DNA of 64,000 nt from an uncultured bacterium (GTDB taxonomy: Bacteria; Cyanobacteriota; Vampirovibrionia; Gastranaerophilales; Gastranaerophilaceae), in NCBI GenBank assembly GCA_950022495.1, contig CATLLJ010000001.1:1-64000 (forward strand), in the 5' to 3' direction. The translations under genes were made by a program, and so were the position numbers. Positions 53,564-62,735 of this stretch are shown piece after piece (position 1 is the stretch's first letter; every line of letters begins with the position of its first letter). The notes under the pieces are model-generated. The model did no database searches. It saw nothing but the letters and a program-made list of their open reading frames with translations, and was not told the DNA's origin.

Positions 53564-53740
53564 TTTACATAAACAATATTATTGGAAGCTTCTTGGGCAT
53601 CTTTCTCTTTTATTGCGAGTAAAAGAGAAAGATGCCCAAACCCAGAAAGAGAAAAACGCTGACCAAATGAAACGAGTTATCAGAAACTACGTTTCCGAAC
53701 CTTCCTTTGATTATCCTGCGGATAATATTGTTTATGTAAA
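53564..53740. mobile_element. Short inverted-repeat element, copy B (177 bp)
   Basis: A perfect 18-base terminal inverted repeat (tttacataaacaatatta / taatattgtttatgtaaa) bounds it. Inside is a perfect 20-bp hairpin, ttgggcatctttctctttta-ttgcgag-taaaagagaaagatgcccaa (53593-53639), then the core shared with copies A and C. It is too small to code. It fits a MITE-like element, or a mobile hairpin carrying its own regulatory signal. It lies 51 bases before ribE. Confidence 0.8.
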
Positions 53741-53791
53741 AGTTTCGTCATTTTTGTTTCAATTAAATGCAAAATATGATACGCTATATTT

Positions 53792-54436
53792 ATGTTTACG
53801 GGTATTATTGAAGAAATCGGAAAAATTAAATCTTTTTCTAAAGCATCAAGCGGAGCAACTCTTGTTGTTAACTGCCATACTGTTCTCAATGGAACTAATA
53901 TTGGAGATAGTATCGCAATTAACGGAGTTTGTGAGACTGTCACAGATATGACAAATGACAGTTTTACTGTTAGAGTAAGCGATGAAACCCTTTTTATTAC
54001 AACTTTGGCAGAATCGAAACAAAATACTTGTGTAAACTTAGAAAGAGCATTGACTCCAACTTCACGTCTTGGAGGTCACATTGTCTCAGGTCACGTAGAC
54101 TGCAAAGGCAAAATTATTGAAAAAGAACAATTAAATGACTTTTACAATCTGACATTTCAAATACCTGTTGAACAACAAAAATATATTATTCATAAAGGCT
54201 CAATAACAGTAAACGGAATAAGTTTAACTATCGCAAAAATCAATAATAATATCTTTAAAGTTGCAGTAATACCACATACATTTGAAAATACGAACCTCAA
54301 AACCTTAAAAATTGGAGACTTCGTAAATATTGAAACCGACATTTTAGGAAAATATGTTGAAAAATTTTTATCTGCGAATGATAATAAAGAAAGCCGGATA
54401 AGTATGAGTTTTTTACAAGAGAATGGATTTGTATAA
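53792..54436 (+). CDS. ribE: Riboflavin synthase
   Basis: The enzyme dismutates two 6,7-dimethyl-8-ribityllumazines into riboflavin. The 214-residue protein has two lumazine-binding repeats: MFTGIIEEIGKIKS...GDSIAINGVCETVTDM, LGGHIVSGHVDCKG, and KGSITVNGISLTIAKI...VIPHTFENTNL. No FMN riboswitch is seen upstream, where the repeat element (copy B) lies. No ribosome site precedes the ATG. Its stop overlaps the ribBA ATG. The longer overlapping track ORF at 53613 is a shadow. Confidence 0.95.
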   Translation: MFTGIIEEIGKIKSFSKASSGATLVVNCHTVLNGTNIGDSIAINGVCETVTDMTNDSFTVRVSDETLFITTLAESKQNTCVNLERALTPTSRLGGHIVSGHVDCKGKIIEKEQLNDFYNLTFQIPVEQQKYIIHKGSITVNGISLTIAKINNNIFKVAVIPHTFENTNLKTLKIGDFVNIETDILGKYVEKFLSANDNKESRISMSFLQENGFV

Positions 54437-55650
54437 TGGAAGAAAAACAATTTAAATTTGATAGCATAGAAGAAGCACTTAAAGATTTTGCTCAAGGCAA
54501 ACCTATTATTGTCGCAGATGACGAAGATAGAGAAAACGAAGGTGATGTAATAATTTCAGCAGAAAAAGTTACACCAGAGTTAATAAACTTTTTAGCGTCT
54601 GAAGTTAAAGGTCTTATCTGTCTTGCTATATCAAGTGAAATTGCAGAACAATTGGACTTACCGCAAATGGTTGACCAGAATAGCGAAGGTTTGAAAACCG
54701 CATTTACCGTAAGTATTGATGCAGCCGAAAAATACGGCGTAACCACAGGAATTTCAGCTTATGATAGAGCAAAAACAGTCGAAGTTGCAACAGCAAGAGA
54801 TGCTCAACCGTCAGATTTAAGACGTCCGGGACATTTATTCCCTTGTGTAGCTAGAAAAGGCGGGGTTCTGGAACGTACAGGACACACAGAAGCGGTTGTT
54901 GATTTAGCAAAACTATGCAGTCACAGACCTGCCGGTGTTATGTGCGAAGTTATGGCACCTGACGGACACATGGGAAGAAGAGATTATTTGAGACAATTTG
55001 CTGACGAACACAACATGAAATTTATCTCTGTTGCTGAACTTATCGCATACAGACTAAAATCAGAAAAACTTGTAACACGTGAAGCTGAAACAATGCTGCC
55101 GACTCCTTATGGGGAATTCAAACTGTACGCTTACAAAAATCAGATTAACGGAACAGAACACGTGGCACTTGTTAAAGATGACGGCTCTGACAAAATTCCG
55201 GCAGTAAGAGTTCACAGTATGTGTCTGACCGGTGATGTTTTTCATTCTCTAAAATGTGACTGCAATTCGCAGTTATTTAACGCACTTAAGTATTTAAACG
55301 AATACGGAAAAGGTGCTGTTGTATACCTGACTGATCACGAAGGAAGAGGAATCGGTTTATGTAATAAAATCAAAGCCTACAAACTTCAAGAAGAAGGTCA
55401 AGATACCATTGAAGCAAATATTTCATTAGGATTTAAATCTGATTTAAGAGATTATGGCACAGGGGCACAAATCCTTGTTGATTTAGGATACACAAACTTC
55501 AATTTAATGACAAACAATCCTAAAAAAATTATCGGATTGGAAGGTTACGGACTTAAGGTTAATGATATTGTGAAACTGTCATCTGAAATCACACCTTACA
55601 ATCAAAGATATTTAGATACTAAAAAAGAAAAAATGCACCACTTTTTATAA
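54436..55650 (+). CDS. ribBA: Bifunctional 3,4-DHBP synthase / GTP cyclohydrolase II
   Basis: It makes both precursors of riboflavin: 3,4-dihydroxy-2-butanone 4-phosphate from ribulose 5-phosphate (residues 1-205: PIIVADDEDRENEGDVIISAE, GVTTGISAYDRAKT, HLFPCVARKGGVLERTGHTEA) and the pyrimidinone from GTP (residues 206-404: VRVHSMCLTGDVFHSLKCDCNSQL with the zinc Cys, LTDHEGRGIGLCNKIKAY, LMTNNPKKI). The start overlaps the ribE stop (TAATG). ribD and ribH are not in the window. Confidence 0.97.
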   Translation: MEEKQFKFDSIEEALKDFAQGKPIIVADDEDRENEGDVIISAEKVTPELINFLASEVKGLICLAISSEIAEQLDLPQMVDQNSEGLKTAFTVSIDAAEKYGVTTGISAYDRAKTVEVATARDAQPSDLRRPGHLFPCVARKGGVLERTGHTEAVVDLAKLCSHRPAGVMCEVMAPDGHMGRRDYLRQFADEHNMKFISVAELIAYRLKSEKLVTREAETMLPTPYGEFKLYAYKNQINGTEHVALVKDDGSDKIPAVRVHSMCLTGDVFHSLKCDCNSQLFNALKYLNEYGKGAVVYLTDHEGRGIGLCNKIKAYKLQEEGQDTIEANISLGFKSDLRDYGTGAQILVDLGYTNFNLMTNNPKKIIGLEGYGLKVNDIVKLSSEITPYNQRYLDTKKEKMHHFL

Positions 55651-55659
55651 GGAGCAAAC

Positions 55660-56640
55660 ATGTATAATACAAGAATTTTAACTGCAAATAATTATGAAAA
55701 ACTTAGAAGCCTATATGAGGACTTTAAAAACAGAGCAAAAACAGAATATAACTTTGAATTAGAACCGCTTGATTATGACGGGTTTCTTGAAGCTATAGAC
55801 AAAGATTTAATAAAATGTGTTGTTGCATTAGATGACGAAGATGATATTGTTGGATTTTTGGTATACACGACTGCGATATCTGAAGCAATTGAACTTAATA
55901 TCATACATACAAAAAATAATGATATTTTATTAGATTGTGCAAAAGATTTATTAACAAAATTTATTGATATAACACAAAATTTAAGAAGAGAAAAAATCGT
56001 TTGTTATCCAATGTTAGGAGCTCAAAAATCACTGATAAGCGTAATCGCAAAATTAGGTTTCAAATTCGTTGGAATTGAAGTTTTGAGATTTATGATGAAC
56101 GGTACACCATCAAGAGAATTATTCTCAAGAGCAAGAGTAGTAAAACTTCCGGAAGATTACAAAGTAGTTGCATGGAGTGATAGATATTTTGAAGATGCAG
56201 TAAGTGTAATACAAGAATCTTTTAACGATAGTTCTGATGCATTGTTTGACCCGAGATTTAAATCAATTGAAGGCACAAGAGATATTATTACAAAAATTGT
56301 TAAAGATGTTTATGCTGAATTTATGCCAAAAGCAACAAGTATCTTACTATACAATAATGAACCTGTCGGATTTTGTTTCATGAATATTACAAGCGGAACT
56401 ATTGTTAATATTCCACTGGTTGGAATTAAGCAAGAACACCAGAATAAAGGGCTTTCAACAATAATGTTGAAACACTCAATGGATGTTATTTTTGATGAAA
56501 TTGACAGTTACAACAGTCCTATTTCTGAAATAAATACGACAACTGAAACTAACAACTTACAGGCACTGAGACTTTACAAAAACTTAGGATTTCTTGAAGA
56601 CTACAGCTATCCTCAATCATATATGCCGATTGAAGGGTAA
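55660..56640 (+). CDS. GNAT-type N-acetyltransferase
   Basis: This 326-residue protein has two GNAT-like halves. The first (residues 1-150) is diverged (DIVGFLVYTTAISEAIELNIIHTKN). The second carries the acetyl-CoA motif VNIPLVGIKQEHQNKGLSTIMLKHSMDVIF (residues about 245-275) and NTTTETNNLQALRLYKNLGF. A GGAGC ribosome site lies nine bases after ribBA, so it is in the same operon. The acceptor is unknown; a flavin-related role is not supported by sequence. Confidence 0.8.
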   Translation: MYNTRILTANNYEKLRSLYEDFKNRAKTEYNFELEPLDYDGFLEAIDKDLIKCVVALDDEDDIVGFLVYTTAISEAIELNIIHTKNNDILLDCAKDLLTKFIDITQNLRREKIVCYPMLGAQKSLISVIAKLGFKFVGIEVLRFMMNGTPSRELFSRARVVKLPEDYKVVAWSDRYFEDAVSVIQESFNDSSDALFDPRFKSIEGTRDIITKIVKDVYAEFMPKATSILLYNNEPVGFCFMNITSGTIVNIPLVGIKQEHQNKGLSTIMLKHSMDVIFDEIDSYNSPISEINTTTETNNLQALRLYKNLGFLEDYSYPQSYMPIEG

Positions 56641-56686
56641 ATGGCTAAATATTGATTTTATCAAAAAAATCAGTTAAATTAGTTGT

Positions 56687-57829
56687 ATGTCAGGCATAGA
56701 TATTAGAAGATTTTTAAATAACTTCGGACAAAATAATGCACATCAAAGAATGTTAGCAGCTCAAGCAAAATTCAATGCTCCAGCTCAGCCTTCTGCTGAA
56801 GTTCAGAAATCTGCTGAGCTGCTCGCAAATAATACACAGCAGCTAACTTCCGGCAGTACAGCCTCACAAATTCAGCAAAATTTACAATTAAACACTCTGC
56901 AAAGTATGGACAGAGCAATTTATGCAAAAGATTTATTACAGGTGCCTAAAAATATGAACGAATTGATTTATATGCTTCAACGAGGCATGAATCAGGCACA
57001 GTTCAACCAGATGTTTGCGAACCAGCTTGCTGCTCAGCGAAACACCCTGTCACAAATGCAGGCACAAATTCTTGCACAACTTCAAGGACTTGAATTTTCA
57101 ACATCAAAAGAAATGGTCAATGTCCAACTTGCTTCACAGCTTCAATCGTCACTTAAAGATTTGAAAATTCTATCAAATGGAATGATAAACCTCGGGGATA
57201 TTTCTATTTTACTGCAGAAAAATGGCAAAGAAGCTCTTACAAAACTTATAATGAATATGACAGAAGCTTCTAAAGCAGGTGTCACAGATTTAACCCAGAT
57301 GAAAGAAATGGCAAAACTAATCAATGCAAGTATTTCTGTTGCATCTGAAAACAATCCGCAAAAAACATTAAAACTGCTTTTGATGCTATATCTGCCTTGG
57401 TTACCGCTAGAAGATGGTGTTGGATTTGACTTAGAAATTGAAACAAAAGAAAATAGTTATCAGGAAAGTGACAGCATAATCACAATTACAATCACAACTG
57501 TAAATTATGGAACCGTAATTGCAACAATATTTTTAGAAACTTCAAATTCAGTACAAATAGCAATTGAATGCAGTGAAAAGTTTCCAAAATCAGAATTAGA
57601 ATTAAGAATTGACGGAGATAAAAAACATTATGCAGTAGATACCGTCACAACATTCAGTGTAAATAACACAAAACCTAAAACAGACAAGGCTAGTGCAAAC
57701 ATAAACATGTCACAAACTACAGAGATAAATCCTTATTTACTCCTAATGGCACACACAATAATCAAACACGTAATTGATATTGATAACAATACCTCTGCAG
57801 GTATAATTTCACATACCGATAAAGATTAA
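56687..57829 (+). CDS. Hypothetical Gln-rich helical protein
   Basis: In this 380-residue protein the first half is Gln/Ala/Asn-rich and helical (LAANNTQQL-like, MNQAQFNQMFANQLAAQRNTLSQMQAQILAQLQGL), probably coiled coil. The second half is a beta domain (LMLYLPWLPLEDGVGFDLEIETKE ... ITITTVNYGTVIATIFLETSNSVQIAIE) with some likeness to the C-terminal domain of FliK-type hook-length proteins (LPLP..., then a strand repeat). No flagellar genes are adjacent, so that is only a suggestion. It may be co-transcribed with the GNAT gene 46 bases upstream. Confidence 0.55.
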   Translation: MSGIDIRRFLNNFGQNNAHQRMLAAQAKFNAPAQPSAEVQKSAELLANNTQQLTSGSTASQIQQNLQLNTLQSMDRAIYAKDLLQVPKNMNELIYMLQRGMNQAQFNQMFANQLAAQRNTLSQMQAQILAQLQGLEFSTSKEMVNVQLASQLQSSLKDLKILSNGMINLGDISILLQKNGKEALTKLIMNMTEASKAGVTDLTQMKEMAKLINASISVASENNPQKTLKLLLMLYLPWLPLEDGVGFDLEIETKENSYQESDSIITITITTVNYGTVIATIFLETSNSVQIAIECSEKFPKSELELRIDGDKKHYAVDTVTTFSVNNTKPKTDKASANINMSQTTEINPYLLLMAHTIIKHVIDIDNNTSAGIISHTDKD

Positions 57830-57919
57830 AAATTGTTAACAAAGTAACAAAATTTTTAAATTTTGTGTTTTAGAAATTAGATAACAACCCAAAAGCCTAC
57901 ACTAATATAATGATAAAAC

Positions 57920-57948
57920 TTTACAAAAAGCAAAACGGTTGCTATAAT
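57920..57948 (+). promoter_or_regulatory. Promoter of the 242-residue unknown gene
   Basis: TTTACA, 17-base spacer, perfect TATAAT with a TGN-like GC before it. It lies 70 bases upstream of the ATG at 58019. Confidence 0.8.
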
Positions 57949-57973
57949 TGGTGTAAGGTTAATGAAGGAAACT

Positions 57974-57991
57974 GGATTAAGGGGTTAATCC
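57974..57991 (+). promoter_or_regulatory. Palindrome in the 5' leader
   Basis: ggattaa-gggg-ttaatcc, a perfect 7-bp dyad just after the expected transcription start, could be a repressor operator or a leader hairpin. Confidence 0.5.
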
Positions 57992-58018
57992 AAAATATAC
58001 AATAGAATAGGAGTTAGT

Positions 58019-58747
58019 ATGGCAGTATTACCGGTTAGTAGTGTTAGGTTTAATAATAGCACCACAGTAAACTTTGGACGTCGGGGACATAAAGAAACAG
58101 AAAATCAAGAAAACAATTATAAATCACAAAAAGCAAGCGGAATGGTAACCGTACCTGCGGCATTGCTTCTGGCATTAGCAACAAGTGCGATAAATTCAAG
58201 CCAGCCTGTTGCAGCACAACCAACAGAAAGCGAAACCAGAGTAGAAATGGTTTCAACTGTAGGCCAAGCTTCTAGAAGTAGTTCTGCACCACAATTTAAA
58301 GATGTATTTCACAAACTTCCATATTATTCCGAATATCTTAGCGAAATGCGAATGAAAATGTCATTACCAGTAAAAGCTAATGGAAAAAATTATAATCTTG
58401 TATTTGCCAGTTTAGGAAAAACAAATAATTTTGATGTTGAAAATATTTATTTTATACAGGATGGTTTTAAAAACAAAAAATCTTATGTCCAGCCGCCAAA
58501 AGTAACATCCTTAGTTTATCATAACTTAGGAGACTCAAATAAAGATTTTTGTGGTGTAGCGATTGAATCTTATACTCCAAATGAAGATGGAAGTTACAGC
58601 AAAGTTACCTACGAAACCCGTATTGATGATGACACTGCTAATCTACTAATTGACTTAATTGCAGGAGATTCAAAATATAGAAACTTAGCAGGATTAGAAA
58701 TGGTAGAAACAACATCTCCAACCGTTAGAAAAACGAAATTTTATTAA
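58019..58747 (+). CDS. Hypothetical protein with N-terminal F-G motif and one hydrophobic segment
   Basis: This 242-residue protein has a leader VRFNNSTTVNFGRRGHKE, then a hydrophobic stretch at residues 40-62 (GMVTVPAALLLALATSAINSS) that looks like a membrane anchor or late signal, then a soluble domain of about 170 residues with no recognised family. A strong promoter and an AGGAG ribosome site suggest good expression. It precedes the 1211-residue gene by 85 bases and may be linked in function. Confidence 0.6.
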   Translation: MAVLPVSSVRFNNSTTVNFGRRGHKETENQENNYKSQKASGMVTVPAALLLALATSAINSSQPVAAQPTESETRVEMVSTVGQASRSSSAPQFKDVFHKLPYYSEYLSEMRMKMSLPVKANGKNYNLVFASLGKTNNFDVENIYFIQDGFKNKKSYVQPPKVTSLVYHNLGDSNKDFCGVAIESYTPNEDGSYSKVTYETRIDDDTANLLIDLIAGDSKYRNLAGLEMVETTSPTVRKTKFY

Positions 58748-58832
58748 GATTTGTAAAAGTATCTATAATTACCGAAAAAACAGAGAATAGAAATTTTTAC
58801 ATGTAATATATGTAATATTAGAAAAGATAACT

Positions 58833-61800
58833 ATGGCTTTAAATGTAGATAAATTAAAACAAACCAATACAGTATCAACCCCGGTATCAACATCTACCGA
58901 TACTTCTACACGTACAAATAAAAAGCCTATCGATTTTAATTATAAAAATGGTGAGAATACTGAGACTGATAATGATATTTTAGCTTCAATCAACTCAAAA
59001 GAATGTAAAGGTTTGAAGGATGAAGCTGAAAAAATAGAATGGTTGAGACAAAACAATCCTTCTTTAAAAGGAGCCAGTGATAAAGATATAAAAAATTATA
59101 TTACACTCGCTCAACAAATAGAAGAAGAAAATAAAAGTAAAGACACTAGTGTAACTACTTCATCATCGCCAACTGTAGAAAACAAAGACGAAACATTAAC
59201 AACTGAAGAAACAAATAGTGTTGCAGTTGAATTTAATGAACAAGAAACACCTGCAATGCGTCAATTTAATAAAAAAACTACAGAATACCTTAAATCAATT
59301 AATTATAATGGTAGTATCGAGAATTATATTCAAGAAGTTTCAACTAAAGAAATTTCAGAATTAACAAATGTAGAAAAAGGTATATTACAAGAATTTAAAG
59401 CTGCAAATTTGCCTCCAGCTAAGAATTCTGCTAAAAATAATGAACTTTTTAATGTACATCAATTACTATCGCCTCAATTTACAAAATTAAACAACGAACA
59501 AAAATTAAAAGAGCTATCTAAAATATTTTTAAGTGCCAACGATTCTAAATATACAGAATTATCACCAAAAGAAAAGGCAAAATATGAAAAAGATACGGTT
59601 GAAATTCTAAAAAAATTAATAAATTATAATGAAAAAAATAAATTAAATAATTTAACTAGTTCATTAAATGCTGTAGCACTATTGCAATATGCACATACTA
59701 CAGGCAAAACTATTGATGATTTATCAAAACTAAAAAAAGAAAATATTAATGAAATTATAAATAATTCTGTTGAAAACATTATAAATGTGACCCTAAAAGA
59801 AATTAAAAATATTCCAGGGGAAAGCAATGTTGAAAAGGTAAATAAATTTGCTGATGCAATACTTATGGCAACTGACAAAGAATATGAAAAACTTAAACCT
59901 GGTAAAGAGAAAGATGCCTATAGAAATGCTAAAATAAAAGAATTTTTTAATGACATAGGGATACCTGTAGATTCTATTTCAAACGCAACACACATGCATG
60001 AAGAGGAATTATTTAAAAATTTAATAGAAATAGTTTCAAAATTATCAAAAAATGGCGACTTATTACCGGTATTAAAGGCGTTTCAATCTGATGATCCAAA
60101 ATTAAAAACTCAAGCGTTTAATAAAGTAATAACTAGTCTGCCAGATGACTTGAAGCAGAAATATAAAACTTCAATTGAAATAATGAAGGTAACCAATGAT
60201 GTTAGAATAACCATTGGTAAAAAAGATCTAACCGGTGCTGATATATATAAGTATTTAAAAAACAAACCGAATCTTTCCGAAGTGGAAAAAAATCTGCTTG
60301 AAATGTATTCTCGTTTAGACAAAATAATAGACTTAAAAGAAGATAATATTGATTTAAAACTTATTAATGAAGTTGCAGCTGAAATGTCTGGAATGGGCAT
60401 TGATGAATACATTACAACTACAATCAACAATGCAAACTTTAATCGTGGCGAAGGTGGACTAAAGCAAATTAAACAATTGATTGCTTCAGCACATGCCTCT
60501 GGTAATGCAGATCAATTAAAACTTATTGAAAATTTATTAAATAATAGAAAAGATATAAACCCCATATTACGAAAAAAATTCAATGCCCTTCTAAGTGCGG
60601 AAACATTTGCAAAGACTGGAGTCTCAGCAATGATTGTACATAATAACGGAACAGAAGCCGCAAAAGCAACTTGCATGCTAGAAAAGAAAAATCCGGAAAT
60701 GGCAATCAAAGTGACTAGAATGATGCCTGCTTGTGCTAAAGATGAAACAGCTTGGAGTAAGTTTGCTGAAGGAACATTCCATTCTAAAAATTTAAGAACA
60801 GCTGCAGCCCAGGGATTAAATGATTTGCCGGATAGAGTAAAAGCTAATAGGTATGCTTTAGCGGCAGCTAACAACTCCAACATTGCAGATAGTTACAAAT
60901 CTCAATTTACTAAAGAATTAATTGTTGATGCAAAAAGACTTGGAACAGAAGAACAATTAAGATATGCTAAAACTTTATCTCAGGTAAACAATCCTGCCGT
61001 TACTGAAGGTTTAGCAGCAGCATCAAAATCTGTTGATTCAAGTGCTAGACAGCAATATGACTCTTATGTTGACAATGCAATGAAGAATTACACTCCGGAA
61101 CAGCAGGCTGCCATCAGGCAAGCTCGTGAAACCGGCGAAATTTCATCTTCAACATTAGCTCAAACTAATACTTCTAACGGCAAACCTATTGAAAATTCAG
61201 GTTCAAGTACATCCGGCAGTACAAATTCTGTAGGTCATGGCACCGGTTCAGCTTCTGCACCGGCATCTGCAAATAATGCCGCAGGCAGTAATACAGCTCA
61301 AGCCTCCGGCGGTAGTGCTAATGCACCAGCTTCTTCATCAGCTAATCAATCCGGAATAAGCACTGCAAATCAAACTTCAAGAAGTGCATCAGCAAATAAA
61401 ACTGTTTCATCTTCAAACAACAAAAGTTCCGTTGCAGCTTCAGTAAGCAGTTCTTCAGCTTCTCCAATATCTTCAAGCAAGACTCAAACTTCTAATAGCC
61501 CTTCTGCAGTTGATGCAAATGATTCAGAAGTTTCAACCGAATCAAAAACAACAACGCTTCCAACTATTTCTCCTGAGGAAACTCAAAAATTAAAAGAAGA
61601 AGCTCAAGTTTTGATGGACAGAATTGAAGAATTCATGGAAACTCAAGCTGAAAGCATTCAAGCTTACGAAGAAGAACAGTCTAAAAAACTCGAATCAAGA
61701 TTTGAAGATATTGTTGCAGAATTAACAGGTGAAACTGAAGTATATTCAGACCTTAATATAAGCAAATATGAAAATCTTCCTCAAGAATTAAAAAATGATA

Positions 61801-62468
61801 TTAAAGAATACTTCCAGGATTTATACGAAAAGAATGGTATCAATGCAATCTATAATGCACTAGATGGCAACAAAAAAGATTCATTCGTTGAAAGACTTGC
61901 CAGTACAAAATCACATGAAGCGATTATGGCTTTTGCCAACGAACATAGAAGTGACAGAGGCATCATAAAAACATTATTCAAATATAGTCAAAATAGTGAA
62001 TTAATTAGATTTATGGATTCAGCTGATATTATTGATTTGTATATGAAAGGTCAAATTCAAGATATCAACTTAATCAAAAATAATTCAGAAGCATTAGCCA
62101 AAATTATTGAATTACAATTAAAAGGCGGAGAAGAACCTAGAAATCTAAAAGGACTCTATGCATTATTAACAGCAGAATTTCAAAGCGATATTTTAGCAAA
62201 TTATCCTGCTTTAGCTGAAGAAATTCCGGGAACAGATGCCCACTATGCTAAACATATCCAAAGTATGAAAACTGCACCATCTACAAACCCTAATCCTGCC
62301 ATAGCTGCAACAAATTCTGATAGTGGTATGATTACACTTGAAAATGAAATACCTGCAGAACACGAAAATCCATACATTTATGACAAAGGCGATGGACATA
62401 GTGTAACATTACCTTTTGGCAGAGATTATGACAGACAAAAGAAAAAAGGTCACATATATTTCGCATAA
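58833..62468 (+). CDS. Very large hypothetical protein (1211 aa) with Ser/Asn/Ala-rich linker
   Basis: Residues 1-150 are Thr/Ser/Glu-rich and disordered-looking. About 150-790 is helical and highly charged, with no membrane segments. About 790-920 is a Ser/Thr/Asn/Ala-rich linker (GSSTSGSTNSVG..., SSSASPISSSKTQTS) followed by a charged coiled-coil segment (TQKLKEEAQVLMDRIEEFMETQ) and a second helical domain to the end. No signal peptide. No ribosome site of note. It is not similar to any family I recognise. It is adjacent to the prophage edge but uses the same codons as chromosomal neighbours. Confidence 0.7.
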   Translation: MALNVDKLKQTNTVSTPVSTSTDTSTRTNKKPIDFNYKNGENTETDNDILASINSKECKGLKDEAEKIEWLRQNNPSLKGASDKDIKNYITLAQQIEEENKSKDTSVTTSSSPTVENKDETLTTEETNSVAVEFNEQETPAMRQFNKKTTEYLKSINYNGSIENYIQEVSTKEISELTNVEKGILQEFKAANLPPAKNSAKNNELFNVHQLLSPQFTKLNNEQKLKELSKIFLSANDSKYTELSPKEKAKYEKDTVEILKKLINYNEKNKLNNLTSSLNAVALLQYAHTTGKTIDDLSKLKKENINEIINNSVENIINVTLKEIKNIPGESNVEKVNKFADAILMATDKEYEKLKPGKEKDAYRNAKIKEFFNDIGIPVDSISNATHMHEEELFKNLIEIVSKLSKNGDLLPVLKAFQSDDPKLKTQAFNKVITSLPDDLKQKYKTSIEIMKVTNDVRITIGKKDLTGADIYKYLKNKPNLSEVEKNLLEMYSRLDKIIDLKEDNIDLKLINEVAAEMSGMGIDEYITTTINNANFNRGEGGLKQIKQLIASAHASGNADQLKLIENLLNNRKDINPILRKKFNALLSAETFAKTGVSAMIVHNNGTEAAKATCMLEKKNPEMAIKVTRMMPACAKDETAWSKFAEGTFHSKNLRTAAAQGLNDLPDRVKANRYALAAANNSNIADSYKSQFTKELIVDAKRLGTEEQLRYAKTLSQVNNPAVTEGLAAASKSVDSSARQQYDSYVDNAMKNYTPEQQAAIRQARETGEISSSTLAQTNTSNGKPIENSGSSTSGSTNSVGHGTGSASAPASANNAAGSNTAQASGGSANAPASSSANQSGISTANQTSRSASANKTVSSSNNKSSVAASVSSSSASPISSSKTQTSNSPSAVDANDSEVSTESKTTTLPTISPEETQKLKEEAQVLMDRIEEFMETQAESIQAYEEEQSKKLESRFEDIVAELTGETEVYSDLNISKYENLPQELKNDIKEYFQDLYEKNGINAIYNALDGNKKDSFVERLASTKSHEAIMAFANEHRSDRGIIKTLFKYSQNSELIRFMDSADIIDLYMKGQIQDINLIKNNSEALAKIIELQLKGGEEPRNLKGLYALLTAEFQSDILANYPALAEEIPGTDAHYAKHIQSMKTAPSTNPNPAIAATNSDSGMITLENEIPAEHENPYIYDKGDGHSVTLPFGRDYDRQKKKGHIYFA

Positions 62469-62472
62469 CAAG

Positions 62473-62703
62473 TTATTTTGAAATTATTAGACAGTCATAA
62501 ATTTTGTCAATTTTGTCTTTAATTTCTGTAAATTGAGATTTTAAATCCTTGTAACTGTTTATTGTAACAAAACGGTTTTCTACATCTGTTAAAATTTCTC
62601 TGTGTTTTCTTTCTAATTGTTCAGGTGTGACAACAATACGCTGCTGGATTAAAAATACCAGAACAACTATTATTACAGGCGAATAATATAACAAAGTTTC
62701 CAT
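62473..62703 (-). CDS. Small membrane protein next to the terminase gene
   Basis: The start is placed at ATG 62703 (METLLYYSPVIIVVLVFLIQQ), with AGAAAGGAAA upstream; the track start lies inside the terminase gene. The 76-residue product has one transmembrane helix at 4-20, then a charged helical tail (LERKHREILTDVENRF ... LKSQFTEIKDKIDKIYDCL) that may be coiled coil. It is 32 bases past the terminase stop on the same strand. It could be a phage accessory or holin-like protein, without firm evidence. Confidence 0.55.
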   Translation of the reverse strand: METLLYYSPVIIVVLVFLIQQRIVVTPEQLERKHREILTDVENRFVTINSYKDLKSQFTEIKDKIDKIYDCLIISK

Positions 62704-62735
62704 GTTAAAAAGTTTCCTTTCTAAGTAATGTTTTT

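Noticed and set aside
53741-53791. FMN riboswitch before ribE
   Set aside because: Only 51 bases lie between repeat copy B and the start codon, too short, and no AGGGGCA-like segments are present.
53613-53951. 112-residue ORF across repeat copy B into ribE
   Set aside because: It overlaps ribE out of frame and starts inside the repeat.
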